Below are positions 62,997-64,000 of a DNA stretch of 64,000 bases, piece by piece. The DNA comes from Niebla homalea (lineage: Eukaryota; Ascomycota; Lecanoromycetes; Lecanorales; Ramalinaceae), in NCBI GenBank assembly GCA_019925105.1, contig JAHGAU010000027.1, positions 801,213 to 865,212 on the forward strand, given 5' to 3'. The position numbers were made by a program, and so were the translations under genes. The notes below the pieces were generated by a model. It made no database searches. It had not been told where the DNA came from and was given only the letters and a program-made list of their open reading frames with translations. Each line of letters opens with the position of its first letter. Within the stretch, counting starts at the first letter, position 1.

Positions 62997-63638
62997 TATT
63001 ATAAAAACTATAATCTTCGGCTAAATAAAGAGTTAGGAATTAATACGTATATATTAAATTATTTCGAAGTTTTTAATATCCGCTTTATTCTCCCTTTTTT
63101 CAATATTGTCCTTTTATTTAATTTCTTCGATTACGTTAAAACCTTAATTAAACGCCGTCTTAATATAATTAATTATATACGTACGCTTAATTTATCGAGA
63201 GTTAATAAACCGCTTTATTTAAGAGTCCGAAATAAAAAGGTATATATACGTCGGGTATTAACTATAAATATAATCGATCTTAATAGCGGCTTAATCTTAA
63301 TTACGCCGGAGCCATTCGGGCTTTTATTATATAAGGACCGTTATAACCTTAAGATCGAGCTTTTTGCCGATCTTTACTATAGTATTAACTAAGAAGCAGG
63401 GGCCGTTAAGCCGTATAAATTTATCGAATATATTATTAAAGGTCGAGTTTTTTTAACCGGCGGAATAAAGGAAGTAAACATCTTTTTTCAGTATAAGACG
63501 GATTCCCTATATTTATTATTAATAAGCCGTAATAAGGTTAACCGCGTTAACGGGATTATTTACCTAGTAAATAGTTATCGTGGTAATTGGGTAGCCGTAG
63601 TAAATTATAATTTTCTATTTTCGGGGCTATTATATTAA
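62997..63638 (+). pseudogene. Telomere-proximal unknown protein relic with one internal stop
   Basis: Not recognised. One + strand frame runs 213 codons from after a TAA at 62,994 to a TAA at 63,636, with a single internal TAA at 63,390-63,392 (probable former CAA, Gln) and no frameshift. This is far more open than anything else of similar length here. Early residues include NYFEVFNIRFILPFFNIVLL, hydrophobic and possibly buried or membrane-associated, then a basic part VKTLIKRRLNIINYIRTLNL, then SGLILITPEPFGLLLYKDRY and a mixed C-terminal part with VNSYRGNWVAVVNYN. No start ATG is in frame, so the true 5' end may be upstream or mutated. The relic at 18,352 is a probable paralogue. It lies 270 bases from the telomere. 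Confidence 0.55.
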
Positions 63639-63906
63639 TAGGTATTAAAAGGCTCGTTATTTTAATATTAACTGCTTATCGTAAAGTTTCTAAATGAATT
63701 TCTGGTAAAGAGAGTCGAGGTTATTTAATAATTAAGGTTTCTCGGGATTATTATATATTTAGTTACCCTTCTAGGCCTCCTTTAAAGTAAGATTTAGTTT
63801 CGTTTTTACCTCGCAAAAACGGGGAAAAGACGTTAAGACTCGGTTTTTTATAATATATATTTAAAATTATATATACGGTATTAATAGCTCTTAATTAAGA
63901 CCTTTC

Positions 63907-64000
63907 TTAGGGTTAGGGTTAGGGTTAGGGTTAGGTTAGGGTTAGGGTTAGGGTTAGGGTTAGGGTTAGGGTTAGGGTTAGGGTTAGGGTTAGGGTTAGG
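63907..64000 (+). repeat. Telomere, (TTAGGG)n
   Basis: Fourteen TTAGGG units, one five-base TTAGG variant at 63,931-63,935, and a final TTAGG cut by the window end. The G-rich strand runs 5' to 3' towards the right, so the chromosome end is on the right. TTAGGG is the usual telomere unit of filamentous ascomycetes. The junction with unique sequence is ACCTTTC-TTAGGG. Confidence 0.98.

Noticed and set aside
1..63906. Centromere-type AT-rich RIPped block
   Set aside because: The block ends in a telomere, and subtelomeric helicase relics are present, so a subtelomere explains it better. Sequence further left would be needed to exclude a telocentric layout.

Overview
This window is the right-hand end of a chromosome of a filamentous ascomycete (Pezizomycotina-type) fungus. 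It ends in a TTAGGG telomere array (63,907-64,000). All the sequence before it is AT-rich, with CpA and TpG almost absent, TpA greatly enriched and CpG well kept. Two 60-base samples that I counted by hand (13,141-13,200 and 46,201-46,260) have 9-10 TpA, 4 CpG and no CpA or TpG. That is the signature of repeat-induced point mutation (RIP, C-to-T at CpA on both strands), not CpG-methylation decay. I see no intact gene. Every coding region I can recognise is a relic riddled with TAA/TAG at former Gln and Trp codons, and with Asn or Lys at former Asp or Glu catalytic positions.

Layout, left to right. 1-1.7 kb: unclassified relic, then a G-rich subtelomeric repeat. 3.5-4.5 kb: Ty1/copia integrase and start of RT (+). 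7.3-15.1 kb: three Tc1/mariner transposase relics (+), one with visible terminal inverted repeats, interleaved with two unclassified minus-strand protein relics. 15-26 kb: mostly unclassified, including a + strand relic at 18.35 kb related to the most telomere-proximal relic and a single-frame minus relic at 21.2-21.8 kb. 26.2-29.9 kb: a very large Upf1-like superfamily 1 helicase pseudogene kept in one reading frame and ending in 14-residue tandem repeats. 32.8-33.7 kb: Ty3/gypsy integrase (+), followed by an LTR-like repeat that recurs at 37.9 kb. 39.4-42.1 kb: relic of the DUF6589 family (+). 42.7-43.8 kb: tandem repeats. 45.2-47.1 kb: RecQ-like, telomere-linked-helicase-type relic (-). 56.9-61.9 kb: Ty1/copia polyprotein (-) with integrase, RT and RNase H, and an LTR edge at 61,863. 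63.0-63.6 kb: a relic of 213 codons with only one internal stop, next to the telomere.

The least expected structure is a composite dispersed repeat, seen nearly whole at 43.98-44.78 kb and 49.96-50.89 kb and in part at 1.19-1.67 kb. It has a tRNA-like head with pol III A-box and B-box remnants 43 bases apart, an imperfect CCTTATATATAAGG palindrome, a long stem around a CGCGTA loop, a minisatellite of 20-23 bp, and a 3' module with a TATATAA motif. It could be a tRNA-derived SINE or a subtelomeric repeat unit that I cannot match to a named family.

Together the window is a graveyard of transposons and subtelomeric helicase genes under RIP and presumably heterochromatin. Several relics keep a single frame over hundreds of codons, so point mutation by RIP, not gradual indel decay, disabled them. 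Edges of relics are approximate because original start and stop codons are mostly lost.
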